From NCBI RefSeq assembly GCF_042665095.1, contig NZ_JBHTBV010000009.1: 64,000 nt of DNA. One strand, given 5' to 3'. The notes under the pieces were generated by a model. That model was not told the origin of the DNA. It ran no database searches and was given only the letters and a program-made list of their open reading frames with translations. Source of the stretch: Gordonibacter pamelaeae (GTDB lineage Bacteria > Actinomycetota > Coriobacteriia > Coriobacteriales > Eggerthellaceae). The translations under genes and the position numbers were made by a program. The first letter of the stretch is position 1, and each line of letters opens with the position of its first letter. Shown in pieces: positions 34,266-43,089 of the stretch.

Positions 34266-34994
34266 ATGCCCGACGCCGCCGAGGTGAGGGCGCGCCTGCG
34301 CGCCCAGATAGCCGCTATCGAGGCATCGCCGTCCGCCTGCAAGGGGGATGCCGGCCGCGAGACCCCCTGTCCCTCCCCTGAGGATGCGCAAGTCTTACGT
34401 GGGGCGCTCCACCCCTCCTGCGAGGCGCTCGATCCCTTGCAGGAGGAAGATGACCTGTGCGCCGCATCCGGCAGCCTCGCGCGCTCGCGCGGAGGCGGAG
34501 TCCCGCCAGCGGCGTCGGTTGAAGCCTTGGCTGCGGACGACGCCGAGCGCGCCTTCCGCAAGATCGAGCGCCTCGCTCTCGCACGCGAGCAGGCCTCGGC
34601 CGCGCTGCGGGCACGACTCGTACGCGAGGGGTTCCCGCCCGAGGCGGCGGATGCCGCCGTGGGCCGCGCGCTCGCCTGCGGGCTCGTGAACGACGCCCGC
34701 TACGCCGAGGTGCTCGTGCGCAGCCGCCTGTCCCAGGGCCGCGGCGCCCAGGGAATCGCAGCCGAGCTCGAATCCCTGGGCATCGACGCGTCCGTCGTGC
34801 CCGGCTGGCCCGAAGAGTTCGCGGTCGACCACGAGAGCGAGGTGGCACGCGCCCTCGCGCTGCTCGACCGCAAACCTCCCCGCGCGAAGAACAAGCGCGA
34901 CGCCGCGTACCGCCGCCTCGCCCAGAAGGGCTTCGGCGCCTCGGTCGCCTCCACCGCCGCCCGCATTTGGAGCGAGGGGAAGGAGCGCCAGTAG
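34266..34994 (+). CDS. recX: RecA regulator RecX, with long N-terminal extension
   Basis: The C-terminal two thirds are RecX three-helix repeats: REQASAALRARLVREGFPPEAADAAVGRA, then LVNDARYAEVLVRSRLSQGRGAQGIAAELESLGI and KNKRDAAYRRLAQKGFG. RecX caps and dismantles RecA filaments. The first 85 or so residues are low-complexity and unlike the family core, giving 242 residues against the usual 150-200; an internal start is possible. The ATG is one base after the recA stop, so the two are coupled. Confidence 0.85.
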   Translation: MPDAAEVRARLRAQIAAIEASPSACKGDAGRETPCPSPEDAQVLRGALHPSCEALDPLQEEDDLCAASGSLARSRGGGVPPAASVEALAADDAERAFRKIERLALAREQASAALRARLVREGFPPEAADAAVGRALACGLVNDARYAEVLVRSRLSQGRGAQGIAAELESLGIDASVVPGWPEEFAVDHESEVARALALLDRKPPRAKNKRDAAYRRLAQKGFGASVASTAARIWSEGKERQ

Positions 34995-35022
34995 CGGTGG
35001 CATCACTCCGCGCTTTCACGCT

Positions 35023-35066
35023 TGACACCATAAGGAATACCTTATACTATACGGTTGATCTTATAC
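35023..35066 (+). promoter_or_regulatory. Promoter and operator repeats of the HigBA-type pair
   Basis: TTGACA (35023-35028) and TACTAT (35045-35050) are spaced by 16 bases. ATAAG-gaata-CTTAT (35031-35045) is a dyad in the spacer, and CTTATAC is repeated directly at 35041-35047 and 35060-35066. Antitoxin autoregulation through these repeats is expected for the family. Confidence 0.6.
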
Positions 35067-35075
35067 GGAGGATCG

Positions 35076-35440
35076 ATGGGCTGGCATGTTGATATCGACT
35101 TGACAAGCCTTGGCTCGATACCCAAGATCTCGTCACGGTTTCCTGCATAGAAGCGGCGATCGAGGAACTTGAACGTAAGGGCCCGAGTCTTGGCAGGCCG
35201 CTGGTGGATCACATCAAGGACTCCAAGCTTTGCAATATGAAGGAGCTTCGCCCTGCATCACCCGGGAGATCGGAAGTCCGCATTCTGTTTGCCTTCGATC
35301 CGAAAAGACATGCGATCATGCTTTTCGCCGGCGACAAGTCGTCCGGAGAGAAAAGCCGCGAGAAATGGAATGGATGGTACCGATCCGCCATTCCCTTGGC
35401 GGAGAGACGGTATCGCGAGCATCTGGGACAATTGGAGTGA
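35076..35440 (+). pseudogene. HigB/RelE-type toxin of a toxin-antitoxin pair, frameshifted near its N-terminus
   Basis: ATG 35076, after TACGGAGGA, reads MGWHVDID in frame, but TAG stops that frame at about 35148. The rest of the toxin continues in another frame from about 35099: LDKPWLDTQDLVTVSCIEA, ELERKGPSLGRPLVDHI, CNMKELRP, RSEVRILFAFDPKRHAIMLF and FAGDKSSG..KWNGWY. These are typical of phage-derived Gp49-like/HigB mRNA interferases. A one-base indel near 35097-35101 would explain this. A shortened ORF from ATG 35204 lacks the N-terminal helices and is probably inactive. The intact antitoxin gene begins three bases later. Confidence 0.75.
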
Positions 35441-35443
35441 ACG

Positions 35444-35746
35444 ATGGACATTCACGAGTATGCTATCAAGCGCGGTGTCACCGAGGAGATGCGCGATCAG
35501 GCTCGTCGTATTACTCAGGCCAAGGTCGATGCATACGACCTTGCCCAGGCGCGCAAGGAGCGCGATCTGACCCAAAGGGAGGTTGCAGCCAAGATGGGCG
35601 TCTCCCAATGCCGCGTATCTGAGCTCGAGGCCGGTCGGCTGGCTACGATGCGCGTCGATACGCTGTCGCGTTACATTGCAAGCCTTGGCAGAAAACTTGT
35701 TCTCAGCGCTGAATGGCCCGACAAGACCATTCCCTTGACTCTCTAA
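35444..35746 (+). CDS. HigA-type antitoxin, XRE helix-turn-helix
   Basis: This 100-residue protein carries a Cro/CI-type HTH: ARKERDLTQREVAAKMGVSQCRVSELEAG at about residues 36-65, followed by MRVDTLSRYIASLGRKLVLSAEW, the usual antitoxin C-terminal part. It follows the toxin gene by three bases, the reverse gene order typical of higBA. It should neutralise the toxin and repress the promoter at 35023-35050. With the toxin frameshifted it may be retained as a free antitoxin. Confidence 0.85.
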   Translation: MDIHEYAIKRGVTEEMRDQARRITQAKVDAYDLAQARKERDLTQREVAAKMGVSQCRVSELEAGRLATMRVDTLSRYIASLGRKLVLSAEWPDKTIPLTL

Positions 35747-36064
35747 AACTCCAAAATCCGACACTCTATTGCGGACCTCGCTACGTTGTGTGCATGCAAC
35801 GAGGTCGGCAGAACTCAAAACCGCCTATCGACCTCGTTTTCCGCTATTTTTCTGACAGGACTTCACCAAATGGGGAACAAGCCTTATCATGTGGTATAGC
35901 TTGAGTGAGACGTACCCGATAGGGTATTTCATATAGATACAATTCCATATGATCGCCCCCGTATTGCGTGCTCTTCGCTCATGCCCGGTTCATGGAACCG
36001 GCCTTTTTATGTAAACCGAGCAATATGAACAACGCATATCCGAACCAAAACGAAAGGGGGAGGC
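35747..36064 (+). promoter_or_regulatory. 318-bp gap before rny with a leader terminator
   Basis: The gap is AT-richer than its surroundings. GACCTCG/CGAGGTC (35774-35806) is a hairpin after the antitoxin gene. TACAAT (35938-35943) is a possible -10 box, and about 45 bases later CCGGTTC-ATG-GAACCGG (35985-36001) followed by CC and five T residues is a rho-independent terminator. A transcript from the box would end at about 36008, before rny, giving a short RNA or an attenuated leader. No coding sequence is visible. Confidence 0.5.
35985..36008 (+). terminator. Terminator-like hairpin in the rny leader
   Basis: A 7-bp perfect stem CCGGTTC/GAACCGG with loop ATG is followed by CCTTTTT. It lies 57 bases before the rny ATG and after the possible -10 box at 35938, so it may attenuate rny or end a short RNA. 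Confidence 0.7.
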
Positions 36065-37597
36065 ATGCCCGAGATCATCTGGCTGCTCATCGGTGCCGTG
36101 ATAGGCATCGCCCTCGGCTTCGTCGGTGCCCGCTTCCTGGCCAGCTCGTCCGCGAAACGTGCGGCGCAAGAGGCCGAGACCGTGGTGGCCGACGCGAAAC
36201 GACAAGCCGAAACACTGCGCCGCGAGGCCATCGTCGAAGCCAAGGACGAGGTCCTGAAGCTGAAGCAGGAGGCCCAGGCCGAGAACAAGGAGCGCATGCG
36301 CGAGGTGCGCGCCGCCGAGAACCGCGTGTCGCAGCGCGAGGAGTCGCTCGATCGCCGCGTGGAGTCGCTCGATGCCCGCGAGCATCAGATATCGTCCCAG
36401 CAGGGCCAGCTCGACCGTCGCGAGCGCGACCTCGAGGAGGCCGCCCGGGAGATCAACCGCCGCCTGGAGCGCGTGGCCGGCATGACGCCGGAGGAGGCGA
36501 AGGCCGAGCTGCTCGACACCCTCAAGGACGAGGTCGTGCACGAGTCCGCTGCCATCATCCGCGACTCCGAGGCCCGCACGAAGGCCGAGGCCGACAAGAA
36601 GGCCCGCTCCATCCTGAGCCTGGCCATCCAGCGCGTCGCGGCCGACCACTCCGCCGAGAACACGGTGAGCGCCATCCATATCCCCTCCGACGACCTCAAG
36701 GGCCGCATCATCGGGCGCGAGGGCCGCAACATCCGCTCGTTCGAGCAGCTCACCGGCACGAACCTCATCATCGACGACACCCCGGAGTGCGTGACCATCT
36801 CGTGCTTCGACCCGGTCCGCCGCGAGATCGGCCGCGTGACCATGGAGAACCTCGTGGCCGACGGGCGCATCCATCCGGCGCGCATCGAGGAGATGTTCGG
36901 CAAGGCCGAGGCGTTCGTGAACCAGCGCGTGCAGGAGGCGGGCGAGCAGGCCGCCTTCGACACGGGCATCCACGACCTGCATCCCGAGCTCGTGCGCACG
37001 CTCGGCCGCCTGCGCTACCGCACCTCCTACGGCCAGAACGTGCTGAACCACTCGCTCGAGGTGGCCTACCTCTCGGGCGTCATGGCCGCGGAGCTCGGGC
37101 TCGATCCCATCCCGGCCAAGCGCGCGGGGCTCTTGCACGACCTGGGCAAGGCCGTCGACCACGAGGTCGAGGGCAGCCATGCCGTCATCGGCGCCGACCT
37201 GGCGCGCCGTTTCGGCGAGAAGCAGGACATCGTCCATGCCATCGAGGCGCACCACAACGACGTGGAGCCCTCGAGCGTGCTCGCCGTGCTCGTGCAGGCC
37301 GCCGACGCCGTGTCGGCCGCCCGCCCCGGCGCCCGCAAGGAGACGCTCGACGCCTACATCAAGCGTCTCGAGAAGCTCGAGGAGATCGCCAACTCGTACA
37401 AGGGCGTGGAGCGCACGTACGCCATCCAGGCCGGCCGCGAGGTGCGCGTGATGGTGGAGCCCGAGGTGGTCGACGAGGCCGCCACGACCGTGCTCGCCCA
37501 TGACATCGCGCACCGCATAGAGAACGAGATGCAGTACCCCGGCCAGGTGAAGGTCGTGGTCATCCGTGAGAGCCGCGCGGTCGGCGTCGCGAAGTAG
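36065..37597 (+). CDS. rny: Ribonuclease Y
   Basis: An N-terminal membrane helix (IIWLLIGAVIGIALGFVGA) leads to a long charged coiled coil (about residues 25-195), a KH domain (LKGRIIGREGRNIRSFEQLTGTNLIID) and an HD domain with LLHDLGKAVDHE near residue 357. The end MQYPGQVKVVVIRE is typical. The length of 510 residues is standard. RNase Y is the membrane-tethered endonuclease that starts mRNA decay. AAAGGGGGAGG precedes the ATG. It stands in the recA-rny-spoVS-miaB block known from Firmicutes. Confidence 0.95.
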   Translation: MPEIIWLLIGAVIGIALGFVGARFLASSSAKRAAQEAETVVADAKRQAETLRREAIVEAKDEVLKLKQEAQAENKERMREVRAAENRVSQREESLDRRVESLDAREHQISSQQGQLDRRERDLEEAAREINRRLERVAGMTPEEAKAELLDTLKDEVVHESAAIIRDSEARTKAEADKKARSILSLAIQRVAADHSAENTVSAIHIPSDDLKGRIIGREGRNIRSFEQLTGTNLIIDDTPECVTISCFDPVRREIGRVTMENLVADGRIHPARIEEMFGKAEAFVNQRVQEAGEQAAFDTGIHDLHPELVRTLGRLRYRTSYGQNVLNHSLEVAYLSGVMAAELGLDPIPAKRAGLLHDLGKAVDHEVEGSHAVIGADLARRFGEKQDIVHAIEAHHNDVEPSSVLAVLVQAADAVSAARPGARKETLDAYIKRLEKLEEIANSYKGVERTYAIQAGREVRVMVEPEVVDEAATTVLAHDIAHRIENEMQYPGQVKVVVIRESRAVGVAK

Positions 37598-37609
37598 GGC
37601 GACCCCGGC

Positions 37610-38695
37610 ATGGCCAACGGCTCGCTGGAAGCCTTCATAGAGAACGTCAGTGGCGACAGCCATCTCCGGGTCGAGGCGGACCTCGGAGATGGCTTCGTCC
37701 GTTTGAGGAGCGCGGAGGCCGAACGGCGCCAAGCCGCCCACGATATCCGCTCCACGGAGGACATCGTCATCGAGATGCTGCGCAACGCGCGCGATGCCCA
37801 TGCCAAGAGCGTGTTCACTGCCGTGTCGCGCGAGGGCGGCCGCCGGCGCATCGTCATGGTGGACGACGGTGACGGCGTGCCGCCTGCCCTGCACGAGCAC
37901 GTGTTCGAGCCGCGCGTCACCTCCAAGCTCGACACCATGCACCTGGACAAGTGGGGCGTGCACGGCCGCGGCATGGCCCTGTACTCCATCGCCGTGAACG
38001 CCGAGACGGCGCGCATCGCCGCCTCGGATGCGGGACGGGGCTCCTCGTTCGTCGTGGAGACGGACCTCGCGCGCGTGGGGGAGAAGGCCGACCAGTCGAG
38101 CTTCCCCGTGTTCGAGCGCACCGATGCGGGTACCGTGGCCGTGCGCGGCCCGAAGAACATCCTGCGCACCGTGTGCGAGTTCGCCCTCGAGTGTCGCCGC
38201 GACTGCACCGTCTACCTGGGCTCCGTCACCGACGTCGTGGCCACGCTCTACGCGTTCGGCCTCTCGTCGCTCACGGCGGCGTCGCGCGCGTTCGGGCGAG
38301 CCGACGAGCTGCCCGTGTGCAAGCGCCTGGCCCTCGCCGCCGACCCGGCGGAGCTCGCAGGCCTCGCCGGGTCGCTGGGGCTCGCCCTGTCCGAGCGTTC
38401 GGCGCGCCGCGTGCTGGACGGCGAGATAGCGCCCCTGTCCCCGCTGCTCGACCGCGTGCGCATCGGCAACGACGCACCCGAGCCTGCAGCCCCGCGCACC
38501 GCCGCCCCGTGTGCCTCCCAGGACGCACGGGGTCTCAAGCTGGCCCGCGAGGATCTGGACGACTTCGCTGGCCGGGTGGCCGCTGCCTACCGCGACGTCG
38601 CTCAACGCTACTACCTGGAGCCCGACGTGCAGCCCGAGGTGCGCGTGGGCAAGGACGGCATCCGCATCCATATCCCCGTGAGCAAGCTCCGCTAA
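37610..38695 (+). CDS. GHKL (HATPase_c) ATP-binding protein, unknown function
   Basis: The N-terminal 170 residues carry a GHKL ATP-binding fold: N-box VIEMLRNARDAHAKS (E55, N59, D62), G1 box VDDGDGVP (85-91), FEPRVTSK and G2 box WGVHGRGMALYSIAV (116-129). There is no HisKA domain, no MutL/GyrB transducer and no membrane helix. The C-terminal half (about 180-361) matches nothing I recognise. It lies 12 bases after rny and before spoVS, where Bacillus has the phosphodiesterase ymdB. The fold supports ATP-dependent conformational switching; a partnership with RNase Y or SpoVS is inferred only from position. Confidence 0.75.
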   Translation: MANGSLEAFIENVSGDSHLRVEADLGDGFVRLRSAEAERRQAAHDIRSTEDIVIEMLRNARDAHAKSVFTAVSREGGRRRIVMVDDGDGVPPALHEHVFEPRVTSKLDTMHLDKWGVHGRGMALYSIAVNAETARIAASDAGRGSSFVVETDLARVGEKADQSSFPVFERTDAGTVAVRGPKNILRTVCEFALECRRDCTVYLGSVTDVVATLYAFGLSSLTAASRAFGRADELPVCKRLALAADPAELAGLAGSLGLALSERSARRVLDGEIAPLSPLLDRVRIGNDAPEPAAPRTAAPCASQDARGLKLAREDLDDFAGRVAAAYRDVAQRYYLEPDVQPEVRVGKDGIRIHIPVSKLR

Positions 38696-38744
38696 GTTCC
38701 GCATAAGCTGCGCCATCTGGTCGGCGTACTGCCATATCCGCAGG

Positions 38745-38773
38745 TTGCGCGCCATACCATTAATAGCTAGAAT
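38745..38773 (+). promoter_or_regulatory. Promoter of spoVS
   Basis: TTGCGC (38745-38750), 17 bases and TAGAAT (38768-38773) form a promoter ahead of spoVS. A GCGGCGC/GCGCCGC hairpin with loop CCGC (38790-38807) lies in the predicted leader. Confidence 0.55.
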
Positions 38774-38866
38774 AACAATACCTAGAAATGCGGCGCCCGC
38801 GCGCCGCGCGCATATTGAACGTACGCCAAACGCACGAGCAACGTACTCAAACGACGAAGGATATGC

Positions 38867-39223
38867 ATGACCGCACCCGAGCACAAGCCGGAGATCGGCT
38901 GCCTGAAGGTTTCATCGAAATCGTCGCCTGCTTCCGTGGCCGGGGCCATCGCCGGCATGGTGAAGGACGGCGTGGGCGTGGAGATACAGGCTGTCGGGGC
39001 CGGAGCGGTGAACCAGGCCGTTAAGGCCATCGCCATCTCGCGCGGCTTCCTCTCGCCCGTGGGCATCGAGATCGCCTGCGTGCCCTCCTTTGCGGACATC
39101 GTCATCGAAGGCGAGTACCGCACGGCCATTCGCTTCGCAGTCGAGCCGCGCTACACGCGCGGCGTGTCCATGCCTGTTGTCGACGGGGAAGCGGAAGCCC
39201 ACCCGTCCGACCTTGCACACTGA
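38867..39223 (+). CDS. spoVS: Stage V sporulation protein S family (Alba-like)
   Basis: The core LKVSSKSSPASVAGAIAGMV, EIQAVGAGAVNQAVKAIAISRGFLSP and FADIVIEGEYRTAIRFAVEPR is almost entirely SpoVS. At 118 residues it has short extra tails at both ends compared with the 86-residue Bacillus protein. SpoVS is a small nucleic-acid-binding Alba-like protein; it also occurs in non-sporulating lineages. No other sporulation gene is seen in the window. It has its own promoter (38745-38773) and precedes miaB by eight bases. Confidence 0.92.
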   Translation: MTAPEHKPEIGCLKVSSKSSPASVAGAIAGMVKDGVGVEIQAVGAGAVNQAVKAIAISRGFLSPVGIEIACVPSFADIVIEGEYRTAIRFAVEPRYTRGVSMPVVDGEAEAHPSDLAH

Positions 39224-39231
39224 GGATACCC

Positions 39232-40629
39232 ATGCACACCCATACCCCTTTCACGAACCTCGCGTTCTGCATCCGCACGTTCGGCTGCCAGATGAACAAG
39301 CACGATTCCGAGCGCGTCGCCGGCATGCTCGAGGGCCTGGGCGCGCTGCCCGTCGATGCCATCGAGGACGCCGACCTTGTCGTGTTCATGACGTGCTGCG
39401 TGCGCGAAGCCGCCGACACGCGCCTCTACGGCCAGGTGGCCTCGCTCAAGAACACGCCGCTGCGCGCCGACACCCCGCTGTCGAAACGCGTCGTGGCCGT
39501 GGGCGGCTGCATCGGGCAGCGCGACGGGCAGAAACTCGTTGACGAGCTGCCGCATTTGGACGTGGTGTTCGGCACGCACAACCTGGGCTCGCTGCCGCGG
39601 CTGCTCGAGGAGGCGCTCGACGAGGGCGGGCACCACGTGGAGGTGCTCGACGCCGGCTCTTCGTTCGCCTCCGAGCTGCCGACCGCGCGCGAGCACGCAT
39701 GGGCCGCCTGGCTTCCCATCGCGCAGGGCTGCAACAACTTCTGCTCGTACTGCATCGTGCCCTACGTGCGCGGCCGCGAGAAGTCCCGCCCGCTCGAGGA
39801 TATCGTGGCCGAGGCGGAGGGTTACGTGGCCGCCGGAGTGAAGGAGATCATCCTTCTGGGCCAGAACGTGAACTCCTACGGTCGCGACCTGTACGGCTCG
39901 CCCCGCTTCGCGGCCGTGCTCGATGCGCTCGACGCCACGGGCATCGAGCGCTTGCGCTTCGCGACGAGCCATCCGAAGGACCTTACCGACGAGGTCATCG
40001 GCAGGTTCGGCACGCTGCGCTCGCTCATGCCGGCGCTCCACCTGCCCGTGCAGTCGGGCTCCGACGCCGTGCTGGCCGCCATGAACCGCCGCTACACGCG
40101 CGCCCACTACCTGGAGCTCGTGCGCAAGCTGCGGGACGTGCTGCCGGAGATCGCGCTCTCCACCGACATCATCGTGGGGTTCCCCGGCGAGACGGCGAAG
40201 GACTTCGAGGACACGTACCGCCTTGTGGACGAGGTGGGCTACCACCAGGTGTTCACGTTCATCTACTCCAAGCGCGAGGGAACTCCTGCCGCCTCGGTCG
40301 ACGATCCCACGCCGCGCGACGTGATCCAGGGGCGGTTCGACCGTCTGGTCGATCTCGTGCAGAAGCGGGCCTTCGAGGCGAACCAGGCCGACTTGGGAAG
40401 CACGGTCGACGTGCTGGTGGAGGGCGCGTCCAAGCGCGATGCGGGCCTGCTCGCGGGCAAGAGCCCGAAGAACCAGACCGTGCACGCGCCGCTGCCCGAA
40501 GGCACCTCGATCGAGGAGCTGGCCGGCACCACGGTGCGCGTGCGCATCGACGAGGCGAAGACGTGGTATCTGGCAGGCGAGGTGGCGGAAGGCTCCGAGC
40601 CGCCCGCGGAGGCGGCGGATGGGCGCTGA
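39232..40629 (+). CDS. miaB: tRNA i6A37 methylthiotransferase MiaB
   Basis: RTFGCQMNKHDSERVAGML, MTCCVREAADTRLYGQ and GCNNFCSYCIVPYVRGREKSR (radical-SAM CxxxCxxC) identify MiaB, and a TRAM domain ends the 465-residue protein. It adds methylthio to i6A37 in tRNAs reading UNN codons. miaA, which makes i6A, starts 11 bases before its stop, so both enzymes of the modification are translationally coupled. It is one of three methylthiotransferases in the window, with mtaB and rimO. Confidence 0.95.
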   Translation: MHTHTPFTNLAFCIRTFGCQMNKHDSERVAGMLEGLGALPVDAIEDADLVVFMTCCVREAADTRLYGQVASLKNTPLRADTPLSKRVVAVGGCIGQRDGQKLVDELPHLDVVFGTHNLGSLPRLLEEALDEGGHHVEVLDAGSSFASELPTAREHAWAAWLPIAQGCNNFCSYCIVPYVRGREKSRPLEDIVAEAEGYVAAGVKEIILLGQNVNSYGRDLYGSPRFAAVLDALDATGIERLRFATSHPKDLTDEVIGRFGTLRSLMPALHLPVQSGSDAVLAAMNRRYTRAHYLELVRKLRDVLPEIALSTDIIVGFPGETAKDFEDTYRLVDEVGYHQVFTFIYSKREGTPAASVDDPTPRDVIQGRFDRLVDLVQKRAFEANQADLGSTVDVLVEGASKRDAGLLAGKSPKNQTVHAPLPEGTSIEELAGTTVRVRIDEAKTWYLAGEVAEGSEPPAEAADGR

Positions 40630-41554
40630 CCCCGTCGTCTGCATCGTCGGCCCCACGGCCTCGGGCAAGTCCGCCCTCGCGCAGGCCGTCGCCCTCGCGC
40701 TCGACGGCGAGGTGGTGAGCGCCGATTCCATGCAGATATACCGGGGCATGGATATCGGCACGGGAAAGCTCGCTCCCGAGGAGCGGCTCGTTCCCCATCA
40801 CGGCCTCGACCTTGCCGATCCCGGCGAGCCGTACTCGGCGGCCCTCTTCCAGGAATACGCCCGCGCTTGCTTCCGCGACATCGCCGCGCGCGGGAAGCGC
40901 GCCGTGCTGTGCGGCGGCACCGGCTTGTACGTGCGCGCAGCCATCGACGCCTACGAGTTCCCGAAGGGCGAGCAAACGGGCAATCCCGTGCGGGAGCATT
41001 ACAACCGCCTTGCCAACGAGCAAGGTTCCGACGTCCTGTGGGAGCTGCTGCGCGAGCGCGACCCCGCAAGCGCCGCCATCGTGCCCGCCGCCGACGTCAA
41101 GCGCGTCGTGCGCGCCTTCGAGCTGCTGGAGGAGGGCACGAGCCTTGCCGAGCAGCGCGCGAAGCTGGCGGACATCCCGCAGCTCGTGCCGGCATGCTTC
41201 GTCGGGCTGTCCGTGGAGCCGGCGGTGCTCAACGCGCGGATAGACGCGCGCGTGGACGGCATGTTCGACGCCGGCCTTGTGGACGAGGTCGCGCGCCTGC
41301 TGCAGGGCGGGTTCCGAGACGGCATCACGGCCCCCCAGGCTATCGGGTACAAGGAGGTCGTCGCCGCCCTGGACGGCGAGACGACGATGGAGGAGGCCGC
41401 CACGCGCATCAAGACAGCCACGCACCGCTACGCGAAACGGCAGCGCACGTGGTTCCGCAAGGATAGGCGCATCCGCTGGATCGACGCGAACGAGCCCGAC
41501 GTCGCGGCGCAGGCGGCCGAGGCGCTGGACGTGCTGGGAGACGCTGTTGCCTGA
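40619..41554 (+). CDS. miaA: tRNA dimethylallyltransferase MiaA
   Basis: The start VVCIVGPTASGKSALAQAVALALDGEVVSADSMQIYRGMDIGTGK is the classic MiaA N-terminus with P-loop, followed by CGGTGLYVRAAID and the end RYAKRQRTWFRKD. It transfers dimethylallyl to A37. The protein is 311 residues. ATG 40619 lies inside the end of miaB with GGAGG six bases upstream. Confidence 0.95.
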   Translation: MGADPVVCIVGPTASGKSALAQAVALALDGEVVSADSMQIYRGMDIGTGKLAPEERLVPHHGLDLADPGEPYSAALFQEYARACFRDIAARGKRAVLCGGTGLYVRAAIDAYEFPKGEQTGNPVREHYNRLANEQGSDVLWELLRERDPASAAIVPAADVKRVVRAFELLEEGTSLAEQRAKLADIPQLVPACFVGLSVEPAVLNARIDARVDGMFDAGLVDEVARLLQGGFRDGITAPQAIGYKEVVAALDGETTMEEAATRIKTATHRYAKRQRTWFRKDRRIRWIDANEPDVAAQAAEALDVLGDAVA

Positions 41555-41748
41555 GCGTTTCCGTGACAGGGTGGGCTTGTGGTATGATACGGTTCCGCAG
41601 GCCGGCCCTGCCGAAGAGCCTTCAAGATCGGAGCACCTATCATGCAGACAGCACACGCGTTTCCCTAGCGGTTGCGACCGCGCCCGACTGTCTTCGCACG
41701 CCGCCGTCAGTACCGGTGTGCCTGTTCCTGCCTCGAAAGGTTGGCTCC

Positions 41749-43068
41749 ATGTCTGAATTCGAATCCGTTATCACGCGGGGCATGACCCCTGTATCCGAAG
41801 AGCGCCGCGAGAAGGCCGTGCTCGTGGGCGTCGACCGCCCCGGCGCCTCCTGGCCGCTGGCCTCTTCTCTCGCCGAGCTCGAGCGCCTCGTGGACACGGC
41901 GGGCGCCGACGTTGCGGCCGTCACCACGCAGAAGCTCGACGCGCCGAACCCGCGCACGTTCGTCGGCTCGGGCAAGGCCGAGGAGGTAGCCGAGCTGGCA
42001 CGCGCCCACGCGGCCGACCTCGTGGTGTTCGACGACGAGCTCACGCCCTCCCAGCAGTCGAACCTCGAGAAGGTGGTGGGCAAGGACGTGAAGGTCATCG
42101 ACCGCACGGCGCTCATCCTCGATATCTTCGCGCTGCATGCCACCAGCAAGGAGGGCCGCCTGCAGGTGCGGCTCGCCCAGAACGAGTACCTGCTGCCGCG
42201 CTTGCGCGGCATGTGGGCCCACCTGGCCTCGAACCGCATGGGCGGCGGCGTGGGGTCGCGCTTCGGCGAGGGCGAGAGCCAGCTCGAGGTCGACCGCCGC
42301 ATGGTGCGCAAGCGCATCACGTCCATCAGGCGCGAGCTCAAGCATCTGGCCGAGGTGCGCGCCATCCAGCGCGAGAGCCGCTACGAGAGCGGCATGTTCA
42401 AGGTGGCGCTGGCCGGCTACACGAATGCCGGAAAGTCGAGCCTGCTCAACCGCTTGACGAATGCGGACGTGCTGGCCTACGACAAGCTGTTCGCCACGTT
42501 GGACTCCACTACGCGCAAGTTCGAGCTGCCTGAAGGACGCGAGATCACCGTCACTGACACGGTCGGGTTCATCCAAAAGCTGCCGACCACGCTCATAGAG
42601 GCGTTCAAGTCGACGCTCGACGAGATAACGGGCGCCGACCTGGTGCTGCACGTGGTGGATGCGTCGTCGGACGAGTACGAGGCTCAGATCGCCGCAGTCG
42701 AGGACGTGCTCGGGCAGATCGAGGCGCAGGACCTGCTCCGCGTGCTCGTGTTCAACAAATGCGACCTGCTCGACGGGGAGCAATGCGGCGCCCTCAAGGC
42801 GCGCCACCCGCAGGCACAGTTCGTGTCGGCGGCGACGGGGGAGGGCATTGCCGAGCTTGTCGGGCATGTCGCCCGCGTCGCCTCGGCGCAGGACGAGCAT
42901 CTCGACGTGGTGATCCCCTACAACCGGGGCGACCTCGTCTCGGTGGCGCACGAGCGTTGCCATATCCTGTCCGAGAAGCACGAGGAGGACGGCACGCACC
43001 TCGTCATGCTGGCAGCTCCGTCCTTTGCCGGCCTGTTCCGTCCCTACGCGGCGGAGAAGGACCGTTAG
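41749..43068 (+). CDS. hflX: GTPase HflX
   Basis: The N-terminal HflX domain contains NPRTFVGSGKAEEVAELA, VVFDDELTPSQQSNLEK and IDRTALILDIFALHATSKEGRLQV; the GTPase domain has G1 AGYTNAGKSSLLNRLT, G3 DTVGFIQKLPTTLIEAFKSTL and G4 NKCD. HflX splits stalled or stressed ribosomes. ATG 41749 follows GAAAGG by eight bases and gives 439 residues. The order miaB-miaA-hflX is common. A TATGAT hexamer at 41583-41588 may give it its own promoter. Confidence 0.95.
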   Translation: MSEFESVITRGMTPVSEERREKAVLVGVDRPGASWPLASSLAELERLVDTAGADVAAVTTQKLDAPNPRTFVGSGKAEEVAELARAHAADLVVFDDELTPSQQSNLEKVVGKDVKVIDRTALILDIFALHATSKEGRLQVRLAQNEYLLPRLRGMWAHLASNRMGGGVGSRFGEGESQLEVDRRMVRKRITSIRRELKHLAEVRAIQRESRYESGMFKVALAGYTNAGKSSLLNRLTNADVLAYDKLFATLDSTTRKFELPEGREITVTDTVGFIQKLPTTLIEAFKSTLDEITGADLVLHVVDASSDEYEAQIAAVEDVLGQIEAQDLLRVLVFNKCDLLDGEQCGALKARHPQAQFVSAATGEGIAELVGHVARVASAQDEHLDVVIPYNRGDLVSVAHERCHILSEKHEEDGTHLVMLAAPSFAGLFRPYAAEKDR

Positions 43069-43089
43069 GCGCGTCCCTTCCGGGAAGCT

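Noticed and set aside
35099..35440. Toxin translated by programmed frameshifting
   Set aside because: No slippery heptamer or stimulatory structure is evident near 35097, so a simple indel is preferred.
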